A stretch of DNA of 64,000 nucleotides, taken from positions 372,001-436,000 of the forward strand of contig NZ_JBIWCW010000002.1 in assembly GCF_044761665.1 (NCBI RefSeq). Reading direction: 5' to 3'. This document shows positions 1 through 8,555 of this stretch, in pieces (within the stretch, counting starts at the first letter, position 1; each line of letters begins with the position of its first letter). This stretch comes from Peribacillus sp044761665 (GTDB lineage: Bacteria; Bacillota; Bacilli; Bacillales; DSM-1321). Below the pieces are notes generated by a model. That model searched no databases and was not told the DNA's origin. It was given only the letters and a program-made list of their open reading frames with translations. The position numbers and the translations under genes are program-made.

Positions 1-1
1 T

Positions 2-514
2 CGTGCTTGCAGTGTACTCGTGACAACATCAACGGTACTGGCAACAGACGTAGCAGCTGAAGTAGAGAAGCAGGTGGCTTTACTTCCGCGTCGGGAAATC
101 GCTGAAGCATCGATTAAGGATTATGGACGAATTGTTGTTTGTGAGAATATGGACGAGGCCATTGGTGCCATAAATGAACTGGCACCGGAGCATTTGGAAA
201 TCATGACTCGCGATGCTCTTGAAGTGATGGCAAAAATCCGTCACGCCGGGGCGATCTTTATTGGGCGCTTTAGTTCGGAGCCTGTCGGGGATTATTTTGC
301 AGGCCCGAATCATGTCTTGCCTACGAACGGGACAGCTCGTTTCTCCAGTCCGCTTAATGTTGACGATTTCCAAAAGAAATCGAGCATCATCATGTACAGC
401 GAAACGGCCTTCCGCCAAAATGCCGCGAAAATTACCGCATTTGCCCGAATGGAAGGACTCGAAGCCCACGCACGCGCCATCGAATCCCGTGGTGTGCACG
501 ATCTTGGGAAATAG
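2..514 (+). CDS. hisD: Histidinol dehydrogenase, C-terminal part (partial at left edge)
   Basis: This zinc enzyme makes histidine from histidinol in two NAD-dependent oxidations, the last step of the pathway. The frame is open to the left edge, so about 170 C-terminal residues are present; the GTG at 20 is internal and not a real start. Visible landmarks are the catalytic Glu-His pair in APEHLE, a zinc-ligand Asp in the PVGDYFAGPNHVLPT block, and the final zinc-ligand His in EAHARA. It heads the his genes in the window, with hisB following after a 107-bp spacer. Oddly, the last codons (DLGK and stop) lie inside a 27-bp element repeated in that spacer, so the C-terminus may have been reshaped by the repeat. 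Confidence 0.95.
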   Translation, partial: RACSVLVTTSTVLATDVAAEVEKQVALLPRREIAEASIKDYGRIVVCENMDEAIGAINELAPEHLEIMTRDALEVMAKIRHAGAIFIGRFSSEPVGDYFAGPNHVLPTNGTARFSSPLNVDDFQKKSSIIMYSETAFRQNAAKITAFARMEGLEAHARAIESRGVHDLGK

Positions 515-601
515 GGTCTGACCCCTAAATAAATCATTGAAAGTATTGATATATAAGTGTTTTCAAAGAGTTTGCGAACTTGGGAAATGGGGTCTGACCC
601 C
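499..601. repeat. Pair of 27-bp direct repeats with palindromic GGTCTGACC core
   Basis: Copies at 499-525 and 575-601 differ at only two positions and are separated by 49 AT-rich bases. Each ends in a near-palindrome of the form GGGGTCTGACCCC. The first copy contains the last four hisD codons and its stop; the second ends just before the hisB ribosome-binding site. Short palindromes of this form are dispersed in many bacterial genomes; that link is from memory and not tested here. Confidence 0.85.
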
Positions 602-621
602 CGATTTGAGGAGGATTTGTT

Positions 622-1209
622 ATGGAGCGTTTTGCTAGTGTGGAGCGGAAGACGAATGAGACGGATATTAGTTTGAAGTTTGGTGTGGATGGGGAAGGTG
701 TTTCGTCGATTGAGACGGGTGTTCCGTTTATGACGCATATGCTTGATTTGTTCACGAAGCACGGGAAGTTTGATCTTACTGTGGATGCGAAGGGCGATAC
801 AGAGGTAGATGATCATCATACAACTGAAGATATCGGCATTTGCTTAGGGCAGACGTTATTGGAAGCCCTGGGGGACAAGCGTGGCATCAAGCGTTATGGA
901 AATGCCTTCGTACCGATGGATGAGGCTCTTGCACAGGTTGTCATCGATTTAAGTAATCGACCGCATCTTGAGTTCCGTGCGGAATTTCCTTCACAAAAGG
1001 TAGGCACATTCGATACGGAATTGGTGCACGAGTTTCTATGGAAATTCGCACTGGAAGCAAGGATGAATCTGCATGTCGTCGTTCATTATGGCCACAATAC
1101 GCATCATATGATCGAGGCCATCTTTAAAGCGCTCGGGCGTGCATTGGATGAAGCGACATCCATCGATCCACGAGAAAAAGGGATTCCTTCGACGAAAGGA
1201 ATGTTGTAA
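622..1209 (+). CDS. hisB: Imidazoleglycerol-phosphate dehydratase
   Basis: This manganese enzyme dehydrates imidazole glycerol phosphate to imidazole acetol phosphate in histidine synthesis. The 195-residue protein has the two family metal-binding signatures: DDHHTTEDIGICLG near residue 65 and HYGHNTHHMIEA near residue 155. Length is normal for the monofunctional enzyme, with no phosphatase fusion. The ATG at 622 follows the strong site GAGGAGGA. hisH starts directly after the stop, so the two are translationally linked. The first 60 or so codons are unusually rich in G- and T-ending codons compared with the rest of the gene and with hisH. Confidence 0.97.
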   Translation: MERFASVERKTNETDISLKFGVDGEGVSSIETGVPFMTHMLDLFTKHGKFDLTVDAKGDTEVDDHHTTEDIGICLGQTLLEALGDKRGIKRYGNAFVPMDEALAQVVIDLSNRPHLEFRAEFPSQKVGTFDTELVHEFLWKFALEARMNLHVVVHYGHNTHHMIEAIFKALGRALDEATSIDPREKGIPSTKGML

Positions 1210-1842
1210 ATGATTGGTATCGTCGATTACGGAATGGGGAATTTATTTTCCGTCAGCAAGGGGCTAGAGCGTCTTGAAGCAGACTCATTCATTTCCGATG
1301 ACCCTGCCGAGCTGGCCAAAGCGACAGGCATTATCCTACCTGGCGTCGGTTCTTTCAGAGATGCGATGAGTCTCTTGGAAAAACAAAACCTTGATGAGTT
1401 CTTGAAACAATACGTAGCCGACGGCGGATTTTTACTGGGGATATGCCTTGGCATGCAGCTTCTATTTGATGAAAGTGAAGAGAAGGGGCCCGCAAAGGGT
1501 CTTTCCCTCATTCCTGGTAAAGTCGTTCGTTTTACGGGTGTGGATGCTAACGAACAAACATATAAAGTACCCCAGATGGGCTGGAACCAACTAAGATTTA
1601 AACACTCATCGCCATTAATCGACGGTCTTGCAGAGGAGCATGTGTACTTCGTTCATTCCTATTATGCAGATACCGATGAATCCTATATGATCGCTTCAAC
1701 AACTTATGATGTGGAAGTACCGGCAATCGTTGGAAAAGGCAATGTTTTTGGGATGCAGTTTCATCCTGAGAAAAGCGGGCAGATGGGCATGTCACTCTTG
1801 AAAAATTACTTGTCGTTAGTGGAAGGGAAGGATAAAGCATGA
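1210..1842 (+). CDS. hisH: Imidazole glycerol phosphate synthase, glutamine amidotransferase subunit
   Basis: HisH releases ammonia from glutamine and passes it to HisF, forming imidazole glycerol phosphate and AICAR. The 210-residue protein is a class I amidotransferase: GVGSF is the oxyanion region, GICLGMQLLF carries the nucleophile Cys, and GMQFHPEKS carries the catalytic His and Glu. It begins right after the hisB stop and overlaps hisA by four bases (ATGA), typical of a tightly coupled operon. It works with HisF two genes downstream. Confidence 0.97.
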   Translation: MIGIVDYGMGNLFSVSKGLERLEADSFISDDPAELAKATGIILPGVGSFRDAMSLLEKQNLDEFLKQYVADGGFLLGICLGMQLLFDESEEKGPAKGLSLIPGKVVRFTGVDANEQTYKVPQMGWNQLRFKHSSPLIDGLAEEHVYFVHSYYADTDESYMIASTTYDVEVPAIVGKGNVFGMQFHPEKSGQMGMSLLKNYLSLVEGKDKA

Positions 1843-2573
1843 GCAATTTTACGATTTACCCGGCGATTGACATGCGCGACGGAAAATGCGTCCGCTTAAT
1901 CCAAGGAGACTATAATCAGGAAACGATTTATGGGAATTCTCCCTTTGATATGGCAAAAAGCTTTGCTGATCAAGGAGCAGAGTGGATACATATGGTCGAT
2001 TTGGACGGGGCCAAAGAAGGTGTGCGCATCAATGACTCATACGTGATCAAAGCGGCGAAAGAGTTGGGGGCACGTGTGCAAATCGGCGGCGGGATCCGGA
2101 CAGAGCAGGATATTGCCCATTATCTCGAAAACGGGATAGAGAGAGTCATCCTTGGCAGTACGGCTGTTTCCAATCCTGAGTTCACAAAAGATATGATCAG
2201 AAAATACGGCAAACATATCGCGATTGGAATCGATGCGAAAGATGGGAAGGTTGCCACACATGGTTGGTTACAAACCTCGGAAACACGGGCAATCGACCTC
2301 GGGAAGATTCTTGCTGACGCCGGAGCGGAAACGTTTATCGTGACAGATATCGCGACAGACGGCATGCTTTCCGGACCAAATGTCGATGGGATTGTCGCGA
2401 TGGCTAAAGCTACCGGAAAGAATGTGATTGCTTCAGGCGGTATCAGTTCTCTTGATGACCTTATCAAACTCCAAGAATATGAGGCCCAAGGGGTGGCCGG
2501 GGCAATCATCGGGAAAGCCATTTATACGAATCGCTTTACGGTTAAGGAAGCGCTAGAAAAGGTGCGTGGTTAA
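1839..2573 (+). CDS. hisA: ProFAR isomerase
   Basis: HisA isomerises ProFAR to PRFAR, an Amadori rearrangement in histidine synthesis. The 244-residue protein is a half-repeat TIM barrel. The general acid and base aspartates are seen in PAIDMRDGKCVRL near the N-terminus and in VTDIATDGM in the second half; phosphate-binding glycines occur in QIGGGIR and ASGGISS. The start overlaps the hisH stop (ATGA) and the stop abuts the hisF ATG. Confidence 0.97.
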   Translation: MSNFTIYPAIDMRDGKCVRLIQGDYNQETIYGNSPFDMAKSFADQGAEWIHMVDLDGAKEGVRINDSYVIKAAKELGARVQIGGGIRTEQDIAHYLENGIERVILGSTAVSNPEFTKDMIRKYGKHIAIGIDAKDGKVATHGWLQTSETRAIDLGKILADAGAETFIVTDIATDGMLSGPNVDGIVAMAKATGKNVIASGGISSLDDLIKLQEYEAQGVAGAIIGKAIYTNRFTVKEALEKVRG

Positions 2574-3332
2574 ATGCTGACAAAACGGATAATTCCTTGT
2601 TTGGATGTAAAAGACGGGCGTGTCGTGAAGGGGATACAATTTGTTTCCTTGAGAGACGCTGGTGACCCCGTCGAACTTGCTGCCTTTTACGACCAGGAAG
2701 GGGCCGATGAACTGGTTTTCCTTGATATTTCCGCCTCTCACGAAGGACGGGAAACCATTGTCGATGTCGTTCAAAGTGTGGCGGGTAGCCTTGCCATTCC
2801 CTTTACCGTTGGTGGTGGGATAAACTCACTTGCAGACATGAAAAAGATTTTACGCGCAGGAGCAGATAAAGTGTCCTTAAATACGGCCGCGGTCCTGCGA
2901 CCTGACTTGATCAACGAAGGTTCCGGTTATTTTGGCGCCCAATGCATCGTCATAGCCATTGATGCGAGATATGATGAAGCGCTTGGTTCTTGGCGTGTAT
3001 ATACACATGGTGGCCGTAAACCAACAGAGTGGGAAGTCATTGATTGGGCGAAGGAAGCGGTAAGCCGTGGTGCCGGTGAAATCTTATTGACTAGCATGGA
3101 TTGTGATGGCGAGAAGCAAGGGTTTAACATCGCCTTAACGAAAGCGGTATCTGAAGCTGTTTCGGTTCCAGTTATCGCCTCGGGTGGAGCCGGGAACGCA
3201 GAGCATTTCCAGGTTGTATTTGAAGAAGGAAAAGCGGACGCGGCATTGGCGGCTTCGATTTTCCATTATAAAGAAACATCAGTCAAAGAAGTCAAAACGT
3301 TTCTCAAACAACAAGGAGTGGTTGTACGATGA
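2574..3332 (+). CDS. hisF: Imidazole glycerol phosphate synthase, cyclase subunit
   Basis: HisF uses ammonia from HisH to cyclise PRFAR into imidazole glycerol phosphate and AICAR, joining histidine and purine metabolism. The 252-residue TIM barrel carries the two catalytic Asp residues in IPCLDVKDGRVVKG and in LTSMDCDG, with phosphate loops GGGIN and ASGGAG. It starts directly after the hisA stop and overlaps hisI by four bases. It shares the half-barrel ancestry of HisA. Confidence 0.97.
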   Translation: MLTKRIIPCLDVKDGRVVKGIQFVSLRDAGDPVELAAFYDQEGADELVFLDISASHEGRETIVDVVQSVAGSLAIPFTVGGGINSLADMKKILRAGADKVSLNTAAVLRPDLINEGSGYFGAQCIVIAIDARYDEALGSWRVYTHGGRKPTEWEVIDWAKEAVSRGAGEILLTSMDCDGEKQGFNIALTKAVSEAVSVPVIASGGAGNAEHFQVVFEEGKADAALAASIFHYKETSVKEVKTFLKQQGVVVR

Positions 3333-3985
3333 ATTTTGATACGATTAAATATGACGAAAAAGGTCTTATTCCGGCGATTATCCAGGACGCAGGAACAGGC
3401 GAAGTCTTGACACTCGCCTATATGAACAAAGAATCCCTGAATCTATCCATTGCAAAAGGGGAGACCGTATTCTTCAGTCGTTCTCGCAAGAAGCTTTGGC
3501 ATAAAGGGGAAACGAGCGGAAATACACAAAAAATCGTCGAAATCAAATATGACTGCGACCAAGATGCTTTAGTCGTTAAGGTTATTCCCGCAGGGCCTGC
3601 ATGCCATACTGGTGCAACTAGCTGCTTCGGCACAACGATTTATAAAGATGAAGAAGCGAAGCAATCCGAACCTACGAACGTGAATTTCTTGACGGAATTG
3701 GAAGGGTTGATTGCGGAGCGAAAAGCTGAAATGCCTGAAGGTTCTTATACGACCTACTTATTTGAAAAAGGCGTTGATAAAATCCTGAAAAAAGTGGGGG
3801 AAGAATCAGCTGAAGTCATCATTGCGGCCAAAAACCGCGATGCAAAAGAACTTTCGATGGAAAGTGCAGATCTTCTATATCACTTATTCGTCCTGCTTCA
3901 AGAACAGGAATTGCCTTTCCAGGCCGTTCTTGATGTATTGAAGGCTAGGCATTCCGTAAAAGATGAACCCAAATTAAAGGCTTAA
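3329..3985 (+). CDS. hisI: Bifunctional phosphoribosyl-AMP cyclohydrolase / phosphoribosyl-ATP pyrophosphatase
   Basis: This fusion carries out the second and third steps of histidine synthesis. Residues about 1-110 are the HisI cyclohydrolase, with zinc cysteines in KYDCDQDALVVKV and in GPACHTGATSCF. Residues about 120-218 are the all-alpha HisE pyrophosphatase, with the acidic GEESAEVIIAAKN helix. The 218-residue length is normal for the fused form. It is the last gene of the operon: the start overlaps hisF, and a strong terminator follows 12 bases after the stop. Confidence 0.97.
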   Translation: MNFDTIKYDEKGLIPAIIQDAGTGEVLTLAYMNKESLNLSIAKGETVFFSRSRKKLWHKGETSGNTQKIVEIKYDCDQDALVVKVIPAGPACHTGATSCFGTTIYKDEEAKQSEPTNVNFLTELEGLIAERKAEMPEGSYTTYLFEKGVDKILKKVGEESAEVIIAAKNRDAKELSMESADLLYHLFVLLQEQELPFQAVLDVLKARHSVKDEPKLKA

Positions 3986-3997
3986 GCCAGTTTACTG

Positions 3998-4024
3998 CCC
4001 TCCTACTTTGGAGGGTGTTTTTTT
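3998..4024 (+). terminator. Terminator of the his operon
   Basis: The perfect stem CCCTCC/GGAGGG has a 6-base loop and is followed by seven T residues. It lies 12 bases after the hisI stop. Confidence 0.9.
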
Positions 4025-4151
4025 ATAACTGACCATCTACCAGAATGAGAAAAAAGGAGGAAGACTCATTTCCATATTCTTGAATCGTTCGGCAAAAATC
4101 CTTCCATATGATATAATACTATAGTTAATCAACTTGTAGATGGAGGATTAC

Positions 4152-5654
4152 ATGAGTAAAGACTCTAAATATAGCCAACAGGCAAAGATTCTAACCTTTC
4201 ACCCAACTGGTGAGTATTACTTCACCAAGGGTTTAAAAGCATATCATAGACATGAATTACCTAAATCAAAAAAATACTTGGAACGTGCCCTGGAACTTGA
4301 GCCCGCTGAACCGATGATAGCCTGTCAATTGGCGATTACCTGTTCAGAAATCGGCGAATACAATTATTCCAATAACCTTCTAGAAAATATCTTGGATGTA
4401 ATGGATCCTTATATGTCGGAATGCCATTACTTCCTAGCCAATAATTATGCCCATCTAGGCATGTTCAAGGAAGCGTATCGCCACGCGAGTGCGTACCTTG
4501 ATAAAGAGGAAGACGGGGAGTTCAGCGACGATGCTGAGGATCTTCTTGAACTAATTACCTTTGAGTCCGATGATTCAGGGGAAAACCCATTTAAGCATGA
4601 TGGCCTTATTGCGAAACAGGAAAAAGCCCGAGAATATCTGGAAGCAGGCGACTTTCCTAGAGCGATCGAAGTGTTAAAAGAAACGATTGCCGAATACGAG
4701 GATTATTGGTCAGCATACAATAATCTAGCACTCGCCTATTTTTACCTCGGTCAGGTAGAGGAAGCTTTCAGCACATTGGATGAGGTGCTGGATAAAAGCC
4801 CAGGAAACCTGCATGCGCTTTGTAACCTTGTCGTTTTTCACCATTATCAGCAGGATGATGAACATGTGGAGGAACTTGTCTCGATGCTCGAAAAGATTCG
4901 TCCCATGTTATCTGAACATCGCTTCAAACTTGGCGCTACCTTTGCGTTAATCGGAAACTATGCCTCTGCATATAAATGGTTGAATGCGCTACAGAAGCAA
5001 GGGTTCGAAGGTGACGGTACGTTCTACTATTGGCTGACGATATCGGCTTATCACCTTGGACATGAACAAGCGGCCAGAAAAGCGTGGAAAAGGGTCGTGG
5101 AGATGAATCCGGAAAAAGAGGGCATGGAGCCTTGGGGAGATATGAATGCTACCTCAGAAGGATTTGAACATCATCTTCCTTCCATTATAAAACGGCTTGA
5201 GAGTGAATTTATCGAAGAAAGATTGTTTGCTATTTTCCTATTAAAGCATTCCGTGCATAAGCAGAAGCTTTTAAAAAACCAGGTGTTCACCATGAAGCAG
5301 AACTTCACTGAATGGGAAAAGGATTATGCCGATTTGGTTCAGGAACCTAATAAAGACCGTCAACAAACAGCGATTGGTTTTGCCGATCGGACGGCCGAAT
5401 TATTATATCAGCACTTCCAGCCTATCCAATTAAATGAGGCCGGCCTCTATTTAATGTGGTTTTCTGTCTTCGTCGAGGCGTCTCATAAAGAGCAAAAGCT
5501 TAACAATCCAGCAGGCTGGGCCGCTGCGGTCGAATATGTATGGAATAAACTTAAAAACGAAAAGACGAGTAAACAGGCCATCGCGGATAAGTACTTCATT
5601 TCGGTTTCCACTTTATCGAAGTATGTAAAACTTGTTCAAAACCTTTTGGAATGA
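4152..5654 (+). CDS. yvcD: Tetratricopeptide-repeat protein, YvcD-like
   Basis: A 500-residue soluble protein of unknown function made largely of TPR helices. Repeats are seen near residues 20-60 (FTKGLKAYHRHELPKSKKYL), 145-225 and 250-300. The C-terminal 30 residues (SKQAIADKYFISVSTLSKYV) look like a helix-turn-helix. The ATG at 4152 is preferred over the in-frame ATG at 4140 because GGAGGA at 4142-4147 lies between them. It sits between the his operon and trxB exactly as yvcD does in B. subtilis. No signal peptide or membrane segment is visible. A scaffold or regulatory role is possible but not shown. Confidence 0.88.
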   Translation: MSKDSKYSQQAKILTFHPTGEYYFTKGLKAYHRHELPKSKKYLERALELEPAEPMIACQLAITCSEIGEYNYSNNLLENILDVMDPYMSECHYFLANNYAHLGMFKEAYRHASAYLDKEEDGEFSDDAEDLLELITFESDDSGENPFKHDGLIAKQEKAREYLEAGDFPRAIEVLKETIAEYEDYWSAYNNLALAYFYLGQVEEAFSTLDEVLDKSPGNLHALCNLVVFHHYQQDDEHVEELVSMLEKIRPMLSEHRFKLGATFALIGNYASAYKWLNALQKQGFEGDGTFYYWLTISAYHLGHEQAARKAWKRVVEMNPEKEGMEPWGDMNATSEGFEHHLPSIIKRLESEFIEERLFAIFLLKHSVHKQKLLKNQVFTMKQNFTEWEKDYADLVQEPNKDRQQTAIGFADRTAELLYQHFQPIQLNEAGLYLMWFSVFVEASHKEQKLNNPAGWAAAVEYVWNKLKNEKTSKQAIADKYFISVSTLSKYVKLVQNLLE

Positions 5655-5757
5655 GCAAATACTTGGACGAAAAATTATTTGTTATATAGGATAATAGGTA
5701 GGGAACACTAACGGCAGTGAATGTTCCATTTGTTATGGAATATGGAGGAGTGAGATT

Positions 5758-6705
5758 ATGTCTGAAAAAATTTATGACGTTGTGATTATCGGAGCTGGTC
5801 CTGCAGGGATGACGGCTGCTGTCTATACATCACGGGCGAACCTTTCAACATTGATGTTAGAACGCGGAGTGCCAGGTGGCCAGATGGCCAACACGGAGGA
5901 AGTCGAAAACTACCCAGGATTCGACACCATCCTTGGACCTGAGCTTTCAACAAAAATGTTTGACCATGCTAAAAAATTCGGGGCAGAGTATGCTTACGGA
6001 GACGTTAAGGAAATCATTGATGGAGAAGAGTACAAAACCATCAAAGCTGGCTCTAAGGAATTCAAGGCCCGTTCCATCATCATTTCTTCAGGAGCGGAAT
6101 ACAAGAAAATCGGCGTACCAGGTGAAAAAGAACTAGGTGGCCGAGGTGTATCTTATTGTGCGGTTTGTGATGGGGCTTTCTTTAAAGAGAAAGAACTGTT
6201 CGTCATCGGTGGAGGAGACTCTGCGGTTGAAGAAGGGGTCTACTTAACTCGCTTCGCTTCTAAAGTGACGATCGTTCATAGACGTGACGAGCTTCGTGCA
6301 CAGAAAATCCTTCAAGACCGTGCGTTTGCTAATGAAAAAATCGATTTCATCTGGAATCACACCTTGAAACAAATCAATGAAGACGGTGGAAAAGTCGGTA
6401 GTGTCACATTAGTTTCCACGGCTACCGGAGAAGAAAAAGAGCTGAAGGCAGATGGTGTATTCATCTATATCGGCATGCTTCCTTTAACGAAGCCTTTTGA
6501 GGACTTAGGCATTTTAAATGCGACAGGTTATATCGAAACGAATGACGTGATGCAAACACGGGTTCCTGGCATTTTTGCGGCTGGAGACGTTCGTGAAAAA
6601 ACATTGCGCCAAATCGTAACGGCTACAGGCGATGGTAGTATTGCTGCGCAATCCGTTCAGCACTATGTGGAAGAACTAAAAGAGAAGTTACAAATTAAAG
6701 CGTAA
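5758..6705 (+). CDS. trxB: Thioredoxin reductase
   Basis: TrxB moves electrons from NADPH through FAD and a redox disulfide to thioredoxin. The 315-residue protein has the N-terminal FAD fold (GAGPAGMTAAVYTSRA), the active-site disulfide CAVC in SYCAVCDGAFF near residue 135, the NADPH fold GGGDSAVEEG, and the C-terminal FAD motif AAGDVRE. A good ribosome-binding site (GGAGG) precedes the ATG. The gene stands alone with a terminator downstream. Confidence 0.97.
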   Translation: MSEKIYDVVIIGAGPAGMTAAVYTSRANLSTLMLERGVPGGQMANTEEVENYPGFDTILGPELSTKMFDHAKKFGAEYAYGDVKEIIDGEEYKTIKAGSKEFKARSIIISSGAEYKKIGVPGEKELGGRGVSYCAVCDGAFFKEKELFVIGGGDSAVEEGVYLTRFASKVTIVHRRDELRAQKILQDRAFANEKIDFIWNHTLKQINEDGGKVGSVTLVSTATGEEKELKADGVFIYIGMLPLTKPFEDLGILNATGYIETNDVMQTRVPGIFAAGDVREKTLRQIVTATGDGSIAAQSVQHYVEELKEKLQIKA

Positions 6706-6822
6706 CGGCTTATACAAAAATTTACACTTCGTCATTGGGTTTTAACGAGGCTGTAACATCCATGCAATAAAGATTGGGTATAGTAAGGGTAGTATTGACC
6801 CCCTTTATTATATAAACGTTGG

Positions 6823-6848
6823 GCACAGAGAAATCTGTGTCTTTTTTT
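6823..6848 (+). terminator. Terminator downstream of trxB
   Basis: The stem CACAGA/TCTGTG with loop GAAA is followed by C and seven T residues, about 118 bases after the trxB stop. Confidence 0.8.
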
Positions 6849-6934
6849 GTCTGGAATAAAGAGGGAAACCCGGAGAGTGAGTAGGAAATCAAGTGTAGGA
6901 ATGAATATTCAACCAAACCAGGAAGTTTCATTTA

Positions 6935-6963
6935 TTGTTAGCTTATTTCAAAAATAGTATAAT
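6935..6963 (+). promoter_or_regulatory. Sigma-A promoter for the yvcI-crh cluster
   Basis: TTGTTA is followed after 17 bases by a perfect TATAAT at 6958-6963. It lies after the trxB terminator and is the only good match before the Nudix gene. Confidence 0.65.
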
Positions 6964-7151
6964 GATAAGATATACTACACATAGTTTAATCATAGAGGTA
7001 AAATGTAAAATTCAGCTTGTTTGTACTATAAAGCATTTGTAAATCGCCAAATGGATGTCTAGCGGTGGTTTAAGAATAACAACGGACTCTCTTCAGGAAT
7101 CAGAGGGGAAGTTTCTATAGTCGAGCATAGGCCAATTTGAGGTGAAGAACA

Positions 7152-7610
7152 GTGCAACGTGTCACAAACTGTGTATTAGTAAAGGACAACCAAATCCTTT
7201 TGTTAAAAAAACCAAGACGTGGTTGGTGGGTTGCTCCCGGAGGCAAGATGGAGCCAGGAGAATCAGTCCGGGATGCCTGTATCAGGGAATATCGTGAAGA
7301 GACGGGCGTTTACTTGAAAAACCCGACCATTAAAGGGATTTTCACCTTTATTATGAAGGATGGAGACAAAGTGTTGTCCGAATGGATGATGTTTACCTTT
7401 TTTGCGACCGATTCCGATGGTGTCAATGTGGATGTTTGTGAAGAAGGGGAGCTTTTTTGGCACCCTATTGAAGATATTAAGAAACTGGACATGGCCGAAG
7501 GGGATTATCATATTCTAGATTATATGGTTCAAGGAAGTGGAGTGATCTACGGCACCTTTACCTATACACCGGAATTCAAGCTACTTTCCTATCGACTTGA
7601 TCCAGGTTAA
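7152..7610 (+). CDS. yvcI: Nudix hydrolase, YvcI-like
   Basis: Predicted nucleoside-diphosphate-derivative hydrolase of the MutT/8-oxo-dGTPase type; the natural substrate is unknown. The 152-residue protein has a complete Nudix box from GGKMEPGES to REYREETGV (residues about 30-54), which binds the catalytic metal ions. The GTG start at 7152 is chosen because GAGGTGAA ends five bases upstream. It is the first gene of a block conserved in Bacillaceae, 45 bases before rapZ. Confidence 0.88.
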   Translation: MQRVTNCVLVKDNQILLLKKPRRGWWVAPGGKMEPGESVRDACIREYREETGVYLKNPTIKGIFTFIMKDGDKVLSEWMMFTFFATDSDGVNVDVCEEGELFWHPIEDIKKLDMAEGDYHILDYMVQGSGVIYGTFTYTPEFKLLSYRLDPG

Positions 7611-7655
7611 TCCTTATTTTATAAAAAGAAGATAACTAATCAAGGGGGCGAAAAC

Positions 7656-8555
7656 ATGAGTGTTGGGCAGATAAATGATACGCAATTGGTCGTCATAACC
7701 GGAATGTCAGGAGCGGGAAAGACGGTGGCAGTTCAAAGTTTTGAGGACCTCGGATTTTTTTGCGTCGATAATTTGCCGCCCGCTTTATTACCAAAGTTCT
7801 TGGAGTTAATGAAGGACTCCGGAAATAAGATGAATAAAGTAGCCCTAGTCATGGACTTAAGGGGTAGGGAGTTTTTCGATTCCTTATTTCTTGCCTTGGA
7901 TAACTTAACGGAGACCTCATGGGTATCGCCTAGGATCCTCTTTCTTGAGGCGGATGATGAAGCATTGGTCCGTCGCTATAAAGAGACGAGGAGAACCCAT
8001 CCGTTGGCTCCATTGGATCGGCCATTAGAAGGCATTAAATTGGAACGTGAGCTTTTGGATGAATTAAAAGGAAGGGCTCAGTTGATCTTTAATACGTCCA
8101 AGCTGAAACCAAGGGAATTAAGAGAAAAAATCGCCACGGAGTTTTCGAAGAATAAACAGGTTGGATTTTCTGTGAATGTCATGTCTTTCGGCTTCAAACA
8201 TGGATTGCCAATTGATGCTGACCTTGTGTTTGACGTGCGTTTTCTACCTAACCCATACTATATTGATCAAATGAGACCAAAGACCGGCTTGGATGAGGAA
8301 GTATCAAGTTACGTTTTAAAATGGAGCGAGACACAAAAGTTCCTGGAAAAGTTGACGGATCTGCTTAGCTTCATGCTTCCATACTATAAGCGTGAAGGAA
8401 AAGCGCAGCTGGTAATCGCAATCGGATGTACGGGAGGTCAGCACCGTTCCGTTGCCTTGACCGAATACATTTCGAATTATTTCCAAAAGAGCTATACGGT
8501 TCATGTGTCCCATCGTGATATCGAAAAGAGTAAGGGGAAAATAGATGCCAGATAA
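7656..8555 (+). CDS. rapZ: RapZ-family P-loop nucleotide-binding protein (YvcJ)
   Basis: Homologue of E. coli RNase adapter RapZ and B. subtilis YvcJ. E. coli RapZ binds glucosamine-6-phosphate and steers decay of the GlmZ RNA; the Gram-positive protein hydrolyses nucleotides and affects competence, and its RNA role is unclear. The 299-residue protein has Walker A GMSGAGKT at about residues 16-23 and a C-terminal domain with GCTGGQHRSV, the RapZ signature. The 3' end overlaps yvcK by 11 bases. Confidence 0.94.
   Translation: MSVGQINDTQLVVITGMSGAGKTVAVQSFEDLGFFCVDNLPPALLPKFLELMKDSGNKMNKVALVMDLRGREFFDSLFLALDNLTETSWVSPRILFLEADDEALVRRYKETRRTHPLAPLDRPLEGIKLERELLDELKGRAQLIFNTSKLKPRELREKIATEFSKNKQVGFSVNVMSFGFKHGLPIDADLVFDVRFLPNPYYIDQMRPKTGLDEEVSSYVLKWSETQKFLEKLTDLLSFMLPYYKREGKAQLVIAIGCTGGQHRSVALTEYISNYFQKSYTVHVSHRDIEKSKGKIDAR

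Larger units (their letters stand above)
6706..7151. other. Intergenic region between trxB and the yvcI-crh cluster
   Basis: This 446-base gap holds the trxB terminator and a promoter for the downstream cluster, both listed separately. Only very short frames (under 20 codons) are present and I see no gene. The stretch from 6964 to 7139 would be an untranslated leader of about 170 bases with no recognised riboswitch. Confidence 0.6.

Noticed and set aside
80..499. 139-codon frame on the minus strand opposite hisD
   Set aside because: It lies fully inside a well recognised gene, has no similarity I know and no ribosome-binding site; the same holds for most other antisense frames in the window.
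525..621. T-box leader or second promoter before hisB
   Set aside because: No T-box motif, specifier loop or good promoter was found; the spacer is explained by the repeat pair.
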